64,000 bases of DNA, from assembly GCA_964036275.1 (NCBI GenBank), contig OZ038435.1, forward strand, positions 31,787,521 through 31,851,520, written 5' to 3'. This DNA comes from Litoditis marina. Its lineage: Eukaryota; Nematoda; Chromadorea; Rhabditida; Rhabditidae. The position numbers were made by a program, and so were the translations under genes. How positions within the stretch are numbered: position 1 is the first letter of the stretch; each line of letters opens with the position of its first letter. This document shows positions 1-13,100 of the stretch, in pieces. The notes beneath the pieces were generated by a model that was given only the letters and a program-made list of their open reading frames with translations, was not told where the DNA came from and made no database searches.

Positions 1-1149
1 GTTGTGTTATATCGACTTGGTTGTAAACGAATAGTCTCGCAACTACCTTCTCACTACATGTACAAATTAATTTCATTTGTATTGTACAAAAACAAAACCT
101 TTACAATCGGCTCTCACCGTTGTGTTTTGATTGTTTTGGTTGCTGGTGTGTTCAGTTATACACATCTCTCCAGAACTGCAAATAGGTATTAAATGTTTCA
201 TACAAATTATACTAGTAAAATTTACAGGCTGAACTAATAACGTATTCACATATAAATATTTCTTCTTAAAATCTAAGAAGACATTTGAAAAAGTCCGAAA
301 CTGCAACAAGGCCATAATCGACATTATTTCTTTCTTGAAATAGATATTGTAGTATAGTTTTGTTACCAATATTTTACTCTTCTTCTATTCTATTGTCTTT
401 TTTCTCGCCAACGGCGCACAATAGCATTTCATGGCAATGAATCGTCATGATTCAGAGGGAGGAAAACAGGAAAAAACGCGAATTCTTCCCAACGATCTAT
501 GGCATTTACAAAGTACCTGCTCTTTCTCAAGTTTTGAACCCAGCTTGATGATGAGTAAACTAGGTTTTCACGTTACACGTACATTCGAGGCTGCTTCTCG
601 TATCCTGTTTCATTTTTACTGTTCACATCATCATGTGTTGGAAAGCAATATTGATTGCTAGATGTAGAGATTCTATCTTCGGAAATGAACTTTAAATGCG
701 AAAACTGAAATAACTTGGTCATGTAAAATTGTTTAACATGCTCTCAACACTATTTTTCTATGCATCACAATTGTTCCCACGATCATAGGATTACACAGAA
801 CGAATTCGACCCAACATCTTCTGCAGAGAGGAGTAGTTATACGTGCTCCCGATCGATTCTTCACGTCATTCTAACCTCTGAAATTCGAGCTATCACTTTG
901 CAACATTTTGACTTCTCTACTTTTCGTTCCTTCCTCCTTTTTGTTGCATTCTGCCCCTATCGCGTACTACGTGATTCCCCCTCTATGAGCTGCATTGTAT
1001 TGCTGTGTTTCGCCGCTGACGCAATTTGCGCGAGTTGCTCGGAAATGTTTTGTCTGTTAACTGGTTCCATCGATTTTGCCCATTGAAAAAGAGCCAATTC
1101 CACCAGTTCGTCCCGTTTTCGGGTGGGGGATTTGGCGAGGATTTCAAAA
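1..1149. other. Sequence upstream of the PDZ/LIM gene
   Basis: AT-rich non-coding DNA. Open frames here are short and show no splice-compatible coding signal. The last 100 bases before the proposed start are more GC-rich and end with a short A run directly before the ATG at 1150. Promoter and 5' UTR of the PDZ/LIM gene probably lie here, but no TATA box or trans-splice acceptor stands out. Confidence 0.4.
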
Positions 1150-1194
1150 ATGACGCAGCGACGATCTGTCGTCCGGTTCGCCATCGATCAGCAT
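1150..1194 (+). other. First coding exon of the PDZ/LIM gene
   Basis: ATG followed by 15 codons (MTQRRSVVRFAIDQH) and a consensus donor GTAAGT. It leaves phase 0, which fits the phase-0 acceptor of exon 2 at 3204. No other ATG-containing exon upstream of 3204 joins as well, except the paralogous exon at 1700. The call rests on splice and phase logic, not on homology. Confidence 0.55.
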
Positions 1195-4100
1195 GTAAGT
1201 TGTACAAGCAAATATAGTACTTTTCCATTTATTGATTTATACTGAGCATACTACAGTGAGAGTACTGTATTGTTGAATCGCGAATAAGTTCCATTGTAAT
1301 CTATTCTAATTGGTGCGGCTAACTTACTTTTGATTGTCAATAAAAGTGGATGTACGCTTTGCCATCGATTAGCATGTAAGTTGTACAAGTAAACATAATA
1401 CTTTTAATGTATATGCAGACTGCTATAGAAAGATTACTATACTAGAAGTCAATTGAATAGTCACGTGGTTAGCATTCTAATGATGCATCGTGCACTTTGT
1501 CATTGCACTTTTCTGAATTCTGCTGTGTTCAACATGTTTCACGTGACTGTGCAATTGACTAACAGTATACTAAAGATTCAATGTCGTGAGTCTTTTTCAC
1601 TTATACTGAGCCTACTACGGTGAGAGTACTGTATTGTTGAATCGCGAATACATTCTATTCTTATCTATTCTTAATGGTGCGACTTACTTTCGGTTGTCAA
1701 TGAAAGTGGATGTACGTTTTGCCATCGAACAGCATGTAAGTTGTACAAATAAACATAGTACTTTTAATTTATATGCAGACTGCTACAGTAAGATTACTAG
1801 TGAACATTCAACGGTGTGGAATAATGTTTCCTCACATTTTTAGTGAATAAAACAGTCACGTAGCACGTGTGAACACGAAAAACTTCACTTGATTATTCGT
1901 AGTTGTGCTAATACAAAAGTGAGTCTTTTTTCTCTCGTAACCAAATGTAACGAATGTGTCACGTTTAGAAAAAAACCGGGCCTCTGGCTTTGCATTTCGT
2001 TAAGAAATTTCTCGTCCGTATTTTTTCAATCATCAACTTAAAAAAGAGTTTCTAATGTGTAGTGTGGCTCACAATCCAAATCTATACTACCATTCCACGT
2101 GATCACGTAAATTGTGTGAATTCAGAATTATTTAGAAGCATGCAAAAAACAAAAGTACTGTGTAGTAGTGTTGGTTACACAATTGCTGACTATAAACTAA
2201 GAAATCCAAGTTTGCTTTTCACACTTCAATTGAATAATTGAACAGAATATCTTGAATATCTGGAAAGATAGGCTTGAGTCACACAATTTTAGAACAAAAT
2301 ATTTTAATTACATTTTTCCCTTACCATATCCCCATCTTCTATTTATCCGACATTTCGTTTTCATAGTTGACTTTCCACAATGTACGTTACAAATAGTTAT
2401 ACTTGAAACTTAATCAAAACAATTTCAAATTTCGATTTGTTAAATTCAATTATATTGTAATTCGATTTCATTAAAAGTATAAAGTGTATCAAACAATTCT
2501 AAAAACTTTCATTCATTGTATTGATTGACGGGCGACAGCTCCACGCTCGCTGCGATATTGGTGTTTCCCGTACTAGATACGGCGCAACGACAGGTGTGGC
2601 AGATTGCTGGAAAATGCTAGATGCTGATATTGCGTAATTTTGTCAAAGCCAAATGAAGCAGAGTCCGCCTGTGTTCTAGTACCAGCAAAGTTGGGAAGAT
2701 GTAGGAACGTAATAATTGAAGAATTTAATCTTCAAGTATTTTCTCCTCATTCTCTCCCAACTTTGGAATGGCTAGTTCACAGGTTACAGTTATACGTACT
2801 ACTCGATTTCAGAAACTAATATCTAAATAAACATTCATAGGTTAATAATGAAAAACCAGAAAAAAATCTTCGATAGACACGTGATAATCGAAAAAGATCA
2901 TTTCGTAGAGAAGTGAGAGAAAGGAGAATAAAGAAAACATGAACACATCAATATACACCTTTCAGATACTGTTCGTTCCCCAAGAAAAACAGCACGCGAC
3001 CAGTTTAGTGTTGGATTACCTGCCATCAGATGAGATAGTGTGTAGATCAAAAATGCGCAGAGACGCAGAGCGTCGTCGAGAACTCCACCCAAAGCTGGGA
3101 GAAGATGAGAGAGTGTGTAGATCATGGAAACGCCGCGCTTATTGCTGAAAATTGTAAACTGTCCACAGGGATGAACTGATTATATTTAAAGACGATTTTG
3201 CAGGACGCGAAAGAGGATATTCTGACGATTCGTTCGCCTTCAGGAGAGGACCATAACAACGATTCGGGGATAGAGAATAGGAACAGCAGCTCCCACTCCC
3301 CCTCCACTTCACTCGATTTCTCACCCAGAAGTATGAATATTCGCGATATAGGATTTTGACATGGATCAAACTAAAACTATGAAATGGATATCAAATTTGT
3401 AGTTTGAACGGGATTTACATCATAGATAGCAACACATGTAAAACGAACCACTGGCCCAGTAGATCCTTATTTGTAGATTCCACTTGGTCTATCTATAGTT
3501 CAAATGAAATCACATCAAGGACCAGTCGCAACGAGCTTTAAACTAGCAGCACTTGTGCAGTAAGACATATGAATCGGATCAGAATTCAGGAACAATCAAT
3601 GTTAAAATAGACAGTTGATGATAATTTTCCAGTGCTCATATTATCATGCTGTGTGTTGTAGTTTGCTCTGAACATCCATATCAGGAGTTCAAACTAGAAA
3701 CACAGCAGCAAAACGAGAAACAGACCGTGTATTGGTGATAAATCTCAGGTGCCGATCTGATCTCTCCGAAGAGTCACACCTTCACCTCGGAGCGCAGTTC
3801 GTCTCCTCCAGCTCCCACCTACGCGCCGCCCCCACCACCCCCTAGTGAACTGGATCAGGTATAGTCCATAATATACATAATTTTGTGTACGACCCATTAC
3901 ATCCGTTTATCACTTTATTTTATCATTTCTACTTGCATAGTATATAGCAATATAGAACACATGAACGTCTCTGATCTTTAATCTCAAAACACTGTAGAAT
4001 TACGTGTGAGATAGACATTTTTCATAAAGTACGACCATAGGTTCTGATCCCGGTGGCGGCTTCTTCTCACATTTCCCGTCCGGCCGCTCGCGACGATCCG

Positions 4101-7100
4101 GTCGACTATCCGTTGCCTCCGGAACACCTCCGGTCGCCCAGCGCGGAACGGAAAAAGGTGCGCAAACAAAGAATAGAAAGAGTAACAGAAGGATGTGAAA
4201 CGTACGAGATCAAAAAGTGAAATTTATGGGAAATATATATATAACTCCTATTTTCTTTAGCTTACGTGAGATAAGACAAGAATAAGAATATTTATTGAAC
4301 CGTGGTTACCAAAAAGTATAGAAGAAAATAATTCAAATACCACAAGAGCCCAACGAGAAAAATTAGTGTGAATTAAAGAAATATATAAATATGTGAAAAA
4401 GGTGAATAAAATTTATGAAAGTTCGCGGGAACATTATACACCTGATCAGTCACAGATCAGTTTTCTTTGTCCCGATGTATTTGTAGTTTGATCGCGTTGC
4501 GTTTTCATCAACTTTTGAGGTCAAGCTACAAAGAAGATTTGGTTAGTTTCTATCATTCTCCTCCTCCAACAATCATAGTTCAGACTCGTCCTTCTCACTC
4601 GGAGGAGCTGCTGAGCCCGACCAGAGCTCGTGCTTTCGCCACGTATCCTGCCGCATCTAGTCTCAGAGAACATACCAAGGTTGAGGTACGGAAACAATGC
4701 TCATAGAATATATATAACAAAAGTGATGTATTTTGAAAACAACCATAAAATCTGTGGCAGGTGATAATATGTTAGATCTTCTAACTAATTCCCTGCGCTT
4801 CCAACTATTATATTTAATCTCCTGTAAAACTAGCTGTAACGTTGTAGTTGGGAGTAAGGTGAGAGAACCGCAGTGAAACTTTATGTTATAAAGGGAAAAG
4901 AGCGAGAATTTCACCTACAGTGGTCTTTCATTGAAATAGGAACAGTTGAAAACATTAGTTTGTCGAACAACACATGTGGGCACACATTAATCAGGTTGTT
5001 TGGGGGAGTTAGCAATAAACGACTCCTTCAAGCTTCGAACACAATTATTTCTATTTCAAACTATACGGGTTTTAGTTCCTGTTATCCGTGAAATATCAAA
5101 CCCTGGTAGTGATTGTGTAGTTGGTGGCTAACTGTACAAACTGGTTCAAGTTTTAGTAGTACTAAATGAAATAGTCACGTAAAGTTAGTATTCTAATGAG
5201 GAATCGTGGCACTTTGTCATTACATGTTTCTAAGTTCTGCTGTGCTCAACATGATTCATGTGCATAAGCAATTGACTGACCGTATAAAAAAACCCATAAT
5301 CATATGTTTTGATCGACTTGAAGATGACCACCGATAAATCTTCTTCTCGACGAAAACTGACGCGTTCCAACTAGTTTTGCAACATTTTTGAGATTCGAAT
5401 CTGATCTGAGTGTGTCATCTGGTCAGGAGACGCTCGCTTTCATTGACCATGGCTAGAAAAACAGCGATTCGCCGCTTTTTCTCGAAATTCAGAAACAAAG
5501 TCACAAAATTGCAGCCGTTCGTCGCCCAATCGATTAGAGATCACAACAGGAGCGGAGACAAGTCAGGTGAGTAGAGAGATAGAGGGAGAGAGAAGAGAGA
5601 GAAGAGAGAGAAGAGAGAAGAGAGAGAGAAAGATACAGACAGAAAGAAAGATTCCACTAACTCTGTTCTTTCAGTTTTAGTCGAGCTGACGGTTGAGTTG
5701 AACCGAGAGCAGAAGGCCGTGGTGTCAGCCACCAAGTACCCCGCCACGCGGACCCACTACCCTAATTCTTCCTCCGTTGATTCACGTGACTCGCGCGACT
5801 CACGTGACACACGTGACGTCAATTCAACAGCGGAACCAGTGAGTTTTCGGCGTAAAATTTGTGATTGTGAACAATTCAAAGCCAAAATCCGGAAAATTTC
5901 TTATAGTTTATTTGCAGAGTGAATGTTTCTTTCACATAGAGAGTGAAAATTTCAATGTGAACTGTCTTGAATTTCTTGATTCAATTTTCTATAATTATCC
6001 ATACTATGAGTAACTTAACAGATTGTCAAAGTTCAAATTGAAGTAAAAACTTCAAATTCAGAAATCGGTCTCTCCTACCCGCTACACGTCGCGTGAACCT
6101 GTCTACATTCCATATAAATCTCAGGAGGTTGCTATTTATTTCATACAAACAAATGAACTACAGAAAGACAGCATGTGAATTCTGTACGTATATATTAATT
6201 CACTTTCAACTGAATCTGTTCAATTTGGTAAAAAAAACTGAGTTTAAACTTCTATTCAATCATAATTTCTGCAGTTTTCTTCTACGCGCACCTCCTCACA
6301 ATCGAGAACAACTTCAAGTGACAGTGCTAAGAATCAGGTATAGTCTTCATTTCCCCAACAAAGACAGAAAAAGACCGATCTGTGGAGAACGCGGGTTGAG
6401 CGGTCAATGTGCTGAGTTGAGAAACTAACTGTCTCATGTGAGATTCGAACCTGTCCCAACAATACGACGGGCGAGGATGTTTGCCACTACACTAACTGGG
6501 ATATCATTATCAGGGTTACCGGGATGGAAAATTTGTGTTGGTTTTACCGCATAGAAGAAAGCAGTATGACATCGCTCTCCATTGTTTTTTTTCTACAAAA
6601 AGTTTCGTTTACCTTTTCGTTCTTTGTTTCTCTAACTACCACATCAAACATCAACAGTCAGTTTTATTTTCACTCTTCAGGTTCTGTCGGTAACTAAACT
6701 CGGTATATTGTTGGTTTTGATTTGTTAACCACTCGCCACTCTGAATAAAACATCCACCTCGTGTTCGGTACATTCATGAATCAAACCTACAATAGATCAC
6801 TTTTCAGTTGTACATGTATGACCCGTTTTGGTTTCCCTATGTTTTCTAACAGAATAACTTTGTTATGTCCTTTTTTTTATTTGTTTGTAACCCTATGTTT
6901 AGACCACACCTATGTTCACCACCACCGTTACATACACCGTAGGGGAGGCGGAGGTTGGTTTTTGTTATGAAAAGGTTTGGCAAACTAACCTGCTCTACAC
7001 TTCTACCTACAAAAAATTTTCTGCGCGACCGACTTCACACGCTGTCAAGCACACATTTCCGGGTGTTTTTCTTGAATAACCGTGCTTGTTCGAGGATAAA

Positions 7101-10100
7101 CGGCTTAATGTCTGCTTGGTTTCTGGCTGTAATTACACCTTCACCCCTTTTTTTACATGCATGCGCTTCTTCATTGTTTTACCTACTGACGGTAGACAAT
7201 TCAGCCGGAGAACGGTCTTAGCGCCGGAATACTTCTACATATGACGTCTTGTTGGAAGGTTGACCTCGACGTGATTCCATCGATTGCAAATTTCGTGTCA
7301 GGCTTAGCTGGGCATTTCTATTCGCTGCGTCACAGGGTTTGCTTTTTTCAACGCAAGCCAATTTGGTGTTTAAACTACAATTCAGCTATGATCTCCTCTT
7401 TGCTTTTACTGATTTCGACTATACAAATATCCGAGACATTTCAGCCCTTGAGTCGCCTTCACAGCGTGAGCACCCCCAACGTAGCCGGTGCCGCTGCTAC
7501 TCAGCCAAGTACGCAGCCAAACATGACGTCGACTGTCTACCGGGCAGTTGATATACCATTCGATGACTCCGCCGCCACCTACCAGCCCCCGAAAATGAAC
7601 AAGGTACAAACTATGGTGTTTCGGGAGTTTCTTCGAGCACAGAATTAATACAAAACATAGTTTTTCTCATACACAAAGATACTCATTGGCATCACGCCAC
7701 GTTTTTCGGATGAATATTTCTGACGAACTATGATATTGATACCTAAGATGGGTCGAAAATTGATTGATATCAGGTCAAATTGGTTTGTTGATCAACCAGT
7801 CTAACCTTCTTGTACTTTGTAGGATGGTCTTGTCTGCATGATCATCGAAATGGGTGCCCAGCCAGTGCACAAGGGCTTCGGTTTCACGGTCAACTGCGAG
7901 AGAAGAAAATGTTTGGTCGATGGGGTGATTGTGGGAACACCTGCCGACAAACACGGACTACTGGTAGGTCAAAGAACCTTTCATTGATTTTCCGTTCGTA
8001 ATCGATCTGTGTTGTACGCCGAACAGTACAACACGTATCACAGATGGGTCATGTTACATTTTCTCCCTCCTTTTTCATTCTGTCATGTATTCTGAACAAA
8101 TTCAAATCACTCACCATGGAGCACCAAGCACCAAAACGCAAAACAGTAACGTTGAAGTAGAACTGAATATAAGTAAAAGGTATCACCTAAAAAGGAGAAA
8201 TGGTCATAGAAATGAAGTTGTAGCTTGATCGAATAGCGCAAAATTCTGGAAAGATGTTCAAATGGCACCGATATCAAAACACAAACTTGATTAATCGAAA
8301 ACTATTAACCGTTGTTAGCTTATCCAACTCACCACATTATTTGCCACTGTTCTCTAGATATGTATTGATTTTTTTCCAGATTGGTGACCGTATTGATTCG
8401 ATCAACGGAGAAAGTGTGGTCGACAAGTACCCATCGGCAATCAATAGAATGCTCCACGAGGCAGCCCGCAACGGAGAAGTACAACTAATGGTTCAGAGGA
8501 AGGACAGTGAGTTCACACAGATTTGTATATTGAACTTTGTAGGTTGCTCGCTCACGAAGCCTGTCCCACGGAATAGGATTCACATCAGCATTCTCGACCT
8601 AACTACAAACCGTTTCGCCTCTCTTCGAACTGTTTTTTTCCATATTTTGATTCCCCCTCACATTTCTCTATTTTCATAGTTATATTCACATTCCCGTTCT
8701 ATATAATTTTCATCATTAAAGTGAAAACTTTATATTAAAATGCAGTGTCATGTGCACACGAAAACAATCACTGGCTTTCAAAATAACTGAAATGATGAAT
8801 AACCGAACTTTCTTAATATCAACTGCTTACCAAGTAAAGTATAGGGTACGAACTTTTCTAGGACTTGTATGTTCTTCAAACCCTCTGTTATTGTACTTTG
8901 ATTCCCTTGTTTTCTAGTGGAATTTTGTGAAATAGAGTGCTTATTGTGAACAAAATACAAGAAAGATTTGTTCACTCTCTATGATTTGTCATTTCCAGTC
9001 CGTTCCCTGACCGGTTCTACTCCGAACCTGAACGTCTACAAGACTACCGCCACCCACAAGTTCGACCAGACCAGAAACCTATTCAAGGACAAGTCGGTAG
9101 ATTCCTATGCGGAGTTCAAGAGAAAACACACCAAAGGTAGGTTACCTGAGGCCAGTTACAGATGCAACCGGGCTGCATGCAACCAAAATGCAACCAGGTC
9201 GCATGTGTTCAAAACCATCGTTTGCATACCAATGCAACCTGGTTGCATCTCAAATGCAAGCAAAATTCCTGAACACAACCAAAAAGACAAATTTGGTTGG
9301 ACTTGAAGGGAGGACTCGATGCTTCAGAATTATATTGATCAGAATTACACACTCATAAATTGTGTTTGTTTCATTGTTTCATTGATTTCCGAAAACCTAT
9401 ATATCTGCGGTGCTCTAAAGTGTTTTCAATCCCGTAGTTTCATTTTATACCTCCGAGCAGAACATATATGGTCGCTTAAATGCGGAAATAAAAGATTCGG
9501 AGACCGGTCATGGACCACTACAATGTAATAATGTGTAGTAGCAAATAAACCTTGAAAAAGTTCTGAACTCAGAACTCCATTTCTTTTGAGGTGCTCGTGA
9601 GTCTCCGTCCGCCCGTGACTACAGTAGTCTGCCGCGGTCGTCGTCCTCCTCAACTTCACAATACGAAAGTCTCCCGAGAAGAAGAGACGCTTCCGCTAAT
9701 AGCAGTAAGTATAGAATGTATTTTTTTGACTGAATAAAATAAGACTTCTAGTAAGCATAGACATTTGAATAAGAATAAGAGTATGGTTGGATATCAGTAT
9801 AGAAAGAATTATTGAAAAATGGTACCTAAAATAGGGACTGAAAACAGTTGCATGTCCAAATGTTGCTTTGAGGTTGCTTCGAGGTACTGTAAAAGTCATG
9901 GTGCGTGTGAGATAAAGTATAATGTTGGTCAAATGAGTGTCACGTAAAACAAAAACTTGCAATGATGAGCTCTATCTGACAAATAATATTTTCACGGAAC
10001 ACGTCTCACTTCTTGTGAGGAAGAAAAGAATAGATGATTTATTGAACTCGCCGAAAAAGTATAGAACATTAAAGAAACCGTAAGAAATACTTGAAATGCG

Positions 10101-13100
10101 AAAGGGCGGGAAAGATACATTACAGAGTCAGACTGATTGTCAACTAAGCTTCGTTCCAGGCTATAGATCCGCTCGTCAGAGTTTCGACACTCTGCCATCT
10201 TCGCACAGTGGTCCCGACTACAAGTACGTGAATATTGATTTTATTGTAGATCATAAACTAGTGAAAATTTTAGCGAGCATAACAACTACATTGCACGATC
10301 GTTCAAGTATACTGAATGCAATACTAGGTGAGCGTGGCTTTAGTCTTGGGAGAAAGGTTTCACAGTTTACATATCATTCAAAAGTGTAGTATAGTTCGTT
10401 TCATCCCCACTGAGACCCATTGGCATCGTGCCAAGATTTTTGGATGGCTTTTTCTACGACCAGATAGAAGTTTTCTAAAGACTTTTCTCATTGACTTGTA
10501 CTTATGAAACAGAACAACCTCTAACAGCGATTTGCGGTTTATTGGAAAACTCGAAAGTGGTTAAAAATCGTTTGGAATATTCATTGGCTCGCTGCCAAGT
10601 CTCAATGGGAATGACCGGGACATTACAACAGGTTCGAAAAGTGAGAAAGTTGTGAGATGCGTAAAATCAAATAATAGTATCCAACTCACACTTCTGAGAT
10701 CTAGATGGTCTGTTCAGTAACAACTTAGTGTACAAGTTCAGGTATAGGATTTCCCCAATGTGCTAAGAGCTAAGACTAGTACTATAACTAACATTCGAAA
10801 TGTACAGAAACTTAGTGTTTCTGAAATCACGTCATAGTGAATGAAAATGACGTATTGTTATTTCAGGGTGACCTCTCTTCACGAAAAAGCCGGACCCGGA
10901 AAACTGACCGACTTTGTACCGGAGGTGGAACGTCAACCTAGCAATGACTGTGAGTTATAGTTATTTCATGAAACCAGTGTTTAGCACTAGTTTGACCGTA
11001 CCGCTCTCAGAGCTCGAAATTTATCTTTTTTTTCCCGAAAACTGGCAAAATACGATTTTTAAGGGTTATATTGAATTCTTCATAGACATATTCTATGACG
11101 CAATGTGGCAACAAATCGGTTTTTGTAAAGTGGAATAGATGTTTTCTAAGTTACATTTTTGAACGAGGATTTTTTGCAGCCTTTTCCACGAGACGATCGT
11201 ACGGCAGCAGCGAGGAGGCGAGAACCATCCGCAACTACGAGATAACGTCCGCCAAGAATGAGGTGAACTATATAGTGGTCGTTCCAGAGAAAAAGTCCGC
11301 ATGTCGGCTATTTTGCCTGTGTCGTATTTTCGCTCCAACGGCATTCTTTTTTGGGGCAGCGCGTAGTGCGCTTGCGTTTTACTCAGTCGGCCACGGGTTC
11401 TATCCCGCACAGAGACATGGACACAGTGTTCACTATTTCTGTCTATGTTGATCGAACCTATTAATTTGACATACCCCTATAAATATTGACCAAATCATGA
11501 CTAAAACACAAACGATTTTGAACTATGGGAATCTCTGTAGATGCTTCTCATAGCTGACAATGAACATATAAAATTCGATAAAAACTGAATTTAAGTTATA
11601 AAGGATTCACGTTTTCGTTCTTCTTTACTTTCCACTTTCAGTCTTCTTCCAAAGTGTTCAAGAGTCGGTCGGATGATAGTTCTCTCACAGTGGCCATGCC
11701 AACAAGATCCACGCTACCTAGAAAGGTTGGTTCATTTTTCAATTTCTGTTTACAAAACACTTCTGTGTCTAGGGGCGAAGGTCTCAAGGCTTAACAATAC
11801 ATCATCAGATGTGTTTGTAGCTCGATATCCCACATTTTAGTTACTGTATTGTGTACCGATCAAACTACAACTATGGTTAGCCATTCTATTTAATCCCTCG
11901 GAATGTGTACAGTAGGGCAGGATGCCTTGGTTCCGTTTCTCGCCGAATGACTCAAATCTCTTATGAAAAGAGCGACGAAAAACGTCTTTCAACTAAAATG
12001 CGGGAAATTCCAAAACTATTTCGCTTCTATTCCCCCTATTATGCTGTGTTGTGGGCGAAAGAGAAATAGGCAACAACACAGAGTGAGAGTGAGTTACCGT
12101 AACCGACTAGCGGCATTTATTTAATTGCAAAAGGGCATTTATCCATAATCTGCATCTTTTTCGTTGTTGAAAAAGTAGAGTTATCAATATGTTACTCCCA
12201 AACCCTAAACTTTAAAGTTTCCTTTTTTGTTTCCTGTCTTGGTTCTTCTTTTTCCAAATGTTTTTGTTTACGTAGGACCATTGTTCTACTACAGCAGGTG
12301 CACCCGATAATTCTGGTATCGGAATACTCCATAACTGTTCATTAACTAAGCATAGAAATGGTAGTAATTCAAAAATCTTTCCAACTTTCGTAGGAATTTT
12401 GAAATTCGTTGATGAGAAACGAACGATGCCTTTAGGATTTATTCAGTTCGCTTACAACCGTTTCGAAATAAATTTCTGAGAGTTGAAAAGGGTACAGTTT
12501 ATAGTTCATAAGAATGTCTCTGTTTCGCTCATTTTTGGGGCAAACTTAATAGATTCTAAGAAACTCGTGTCTACGGATCACTTTTCGAAAAAAATAGGAG
12601 GATCCAGTCCTCTACGTCCACTTGATTTCCGGTATCAAACACGCGTAATCAGATTAATTACTAATCGCAGTCAATAGTCGATTGAGCACACAGTCTCAAT
12701 TCAGGCATTCAGATAGTCCGCGCCCGCAGGAGAGGTAGGAGCATACTGTACACTTCACTTTCTGATGTGTTATCAGAAACTTGAACTAACAGGCATAATG
12801 CATTCCAGTTTTGTGCTTTTTTTGTGCGATGTAACTAGTATTTTGGAGTATTTTTTGACATTGACTCCGACCGTATTTAGTAAACTTTGAATGCATGTTT
12901 CCTATTGAACCAGTTGCATACTAATAAAGGTCATTATAAAAAAAATATGTACGTTTTACGATTACGCTGACATCTGATAAATGTAGATGAATGGTTTGAA
13001 TACTGTAGCTGTAGCATTCCTCATGAGAAACTTTACGTCTTTACGTTGTACACTAATAGTGAATAGCACCACTCAGAAGCGTGCAATAACAGAAAAACAC

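Larger units (their letters stand above)
1240..1800 (+). repeat. Tandem duplication of the exon-1 region, about 200 bp unit
   Basis: Bases 1240-1440 and 1600-1800 align at an offset of 360 with roughly 85% identity by eye. They cover the motif GAGAGTACTGTATTGTTGAA, the exon-1-like coding stretch, its donor and about 60 bases of intron. The original exon-1 segment from 1180 shares the core GCCATCGAT.AGCATGTAAG, making three partial copies. A MITE (1439-1570) separates the last two. Confidence 0.75.

Noticed and set aside
6431..6505. Functional tRNA gene
   Set aside because: Box A and box B are recognisable but the stems do not pair, so a tRNA-derived repeat is more likely.
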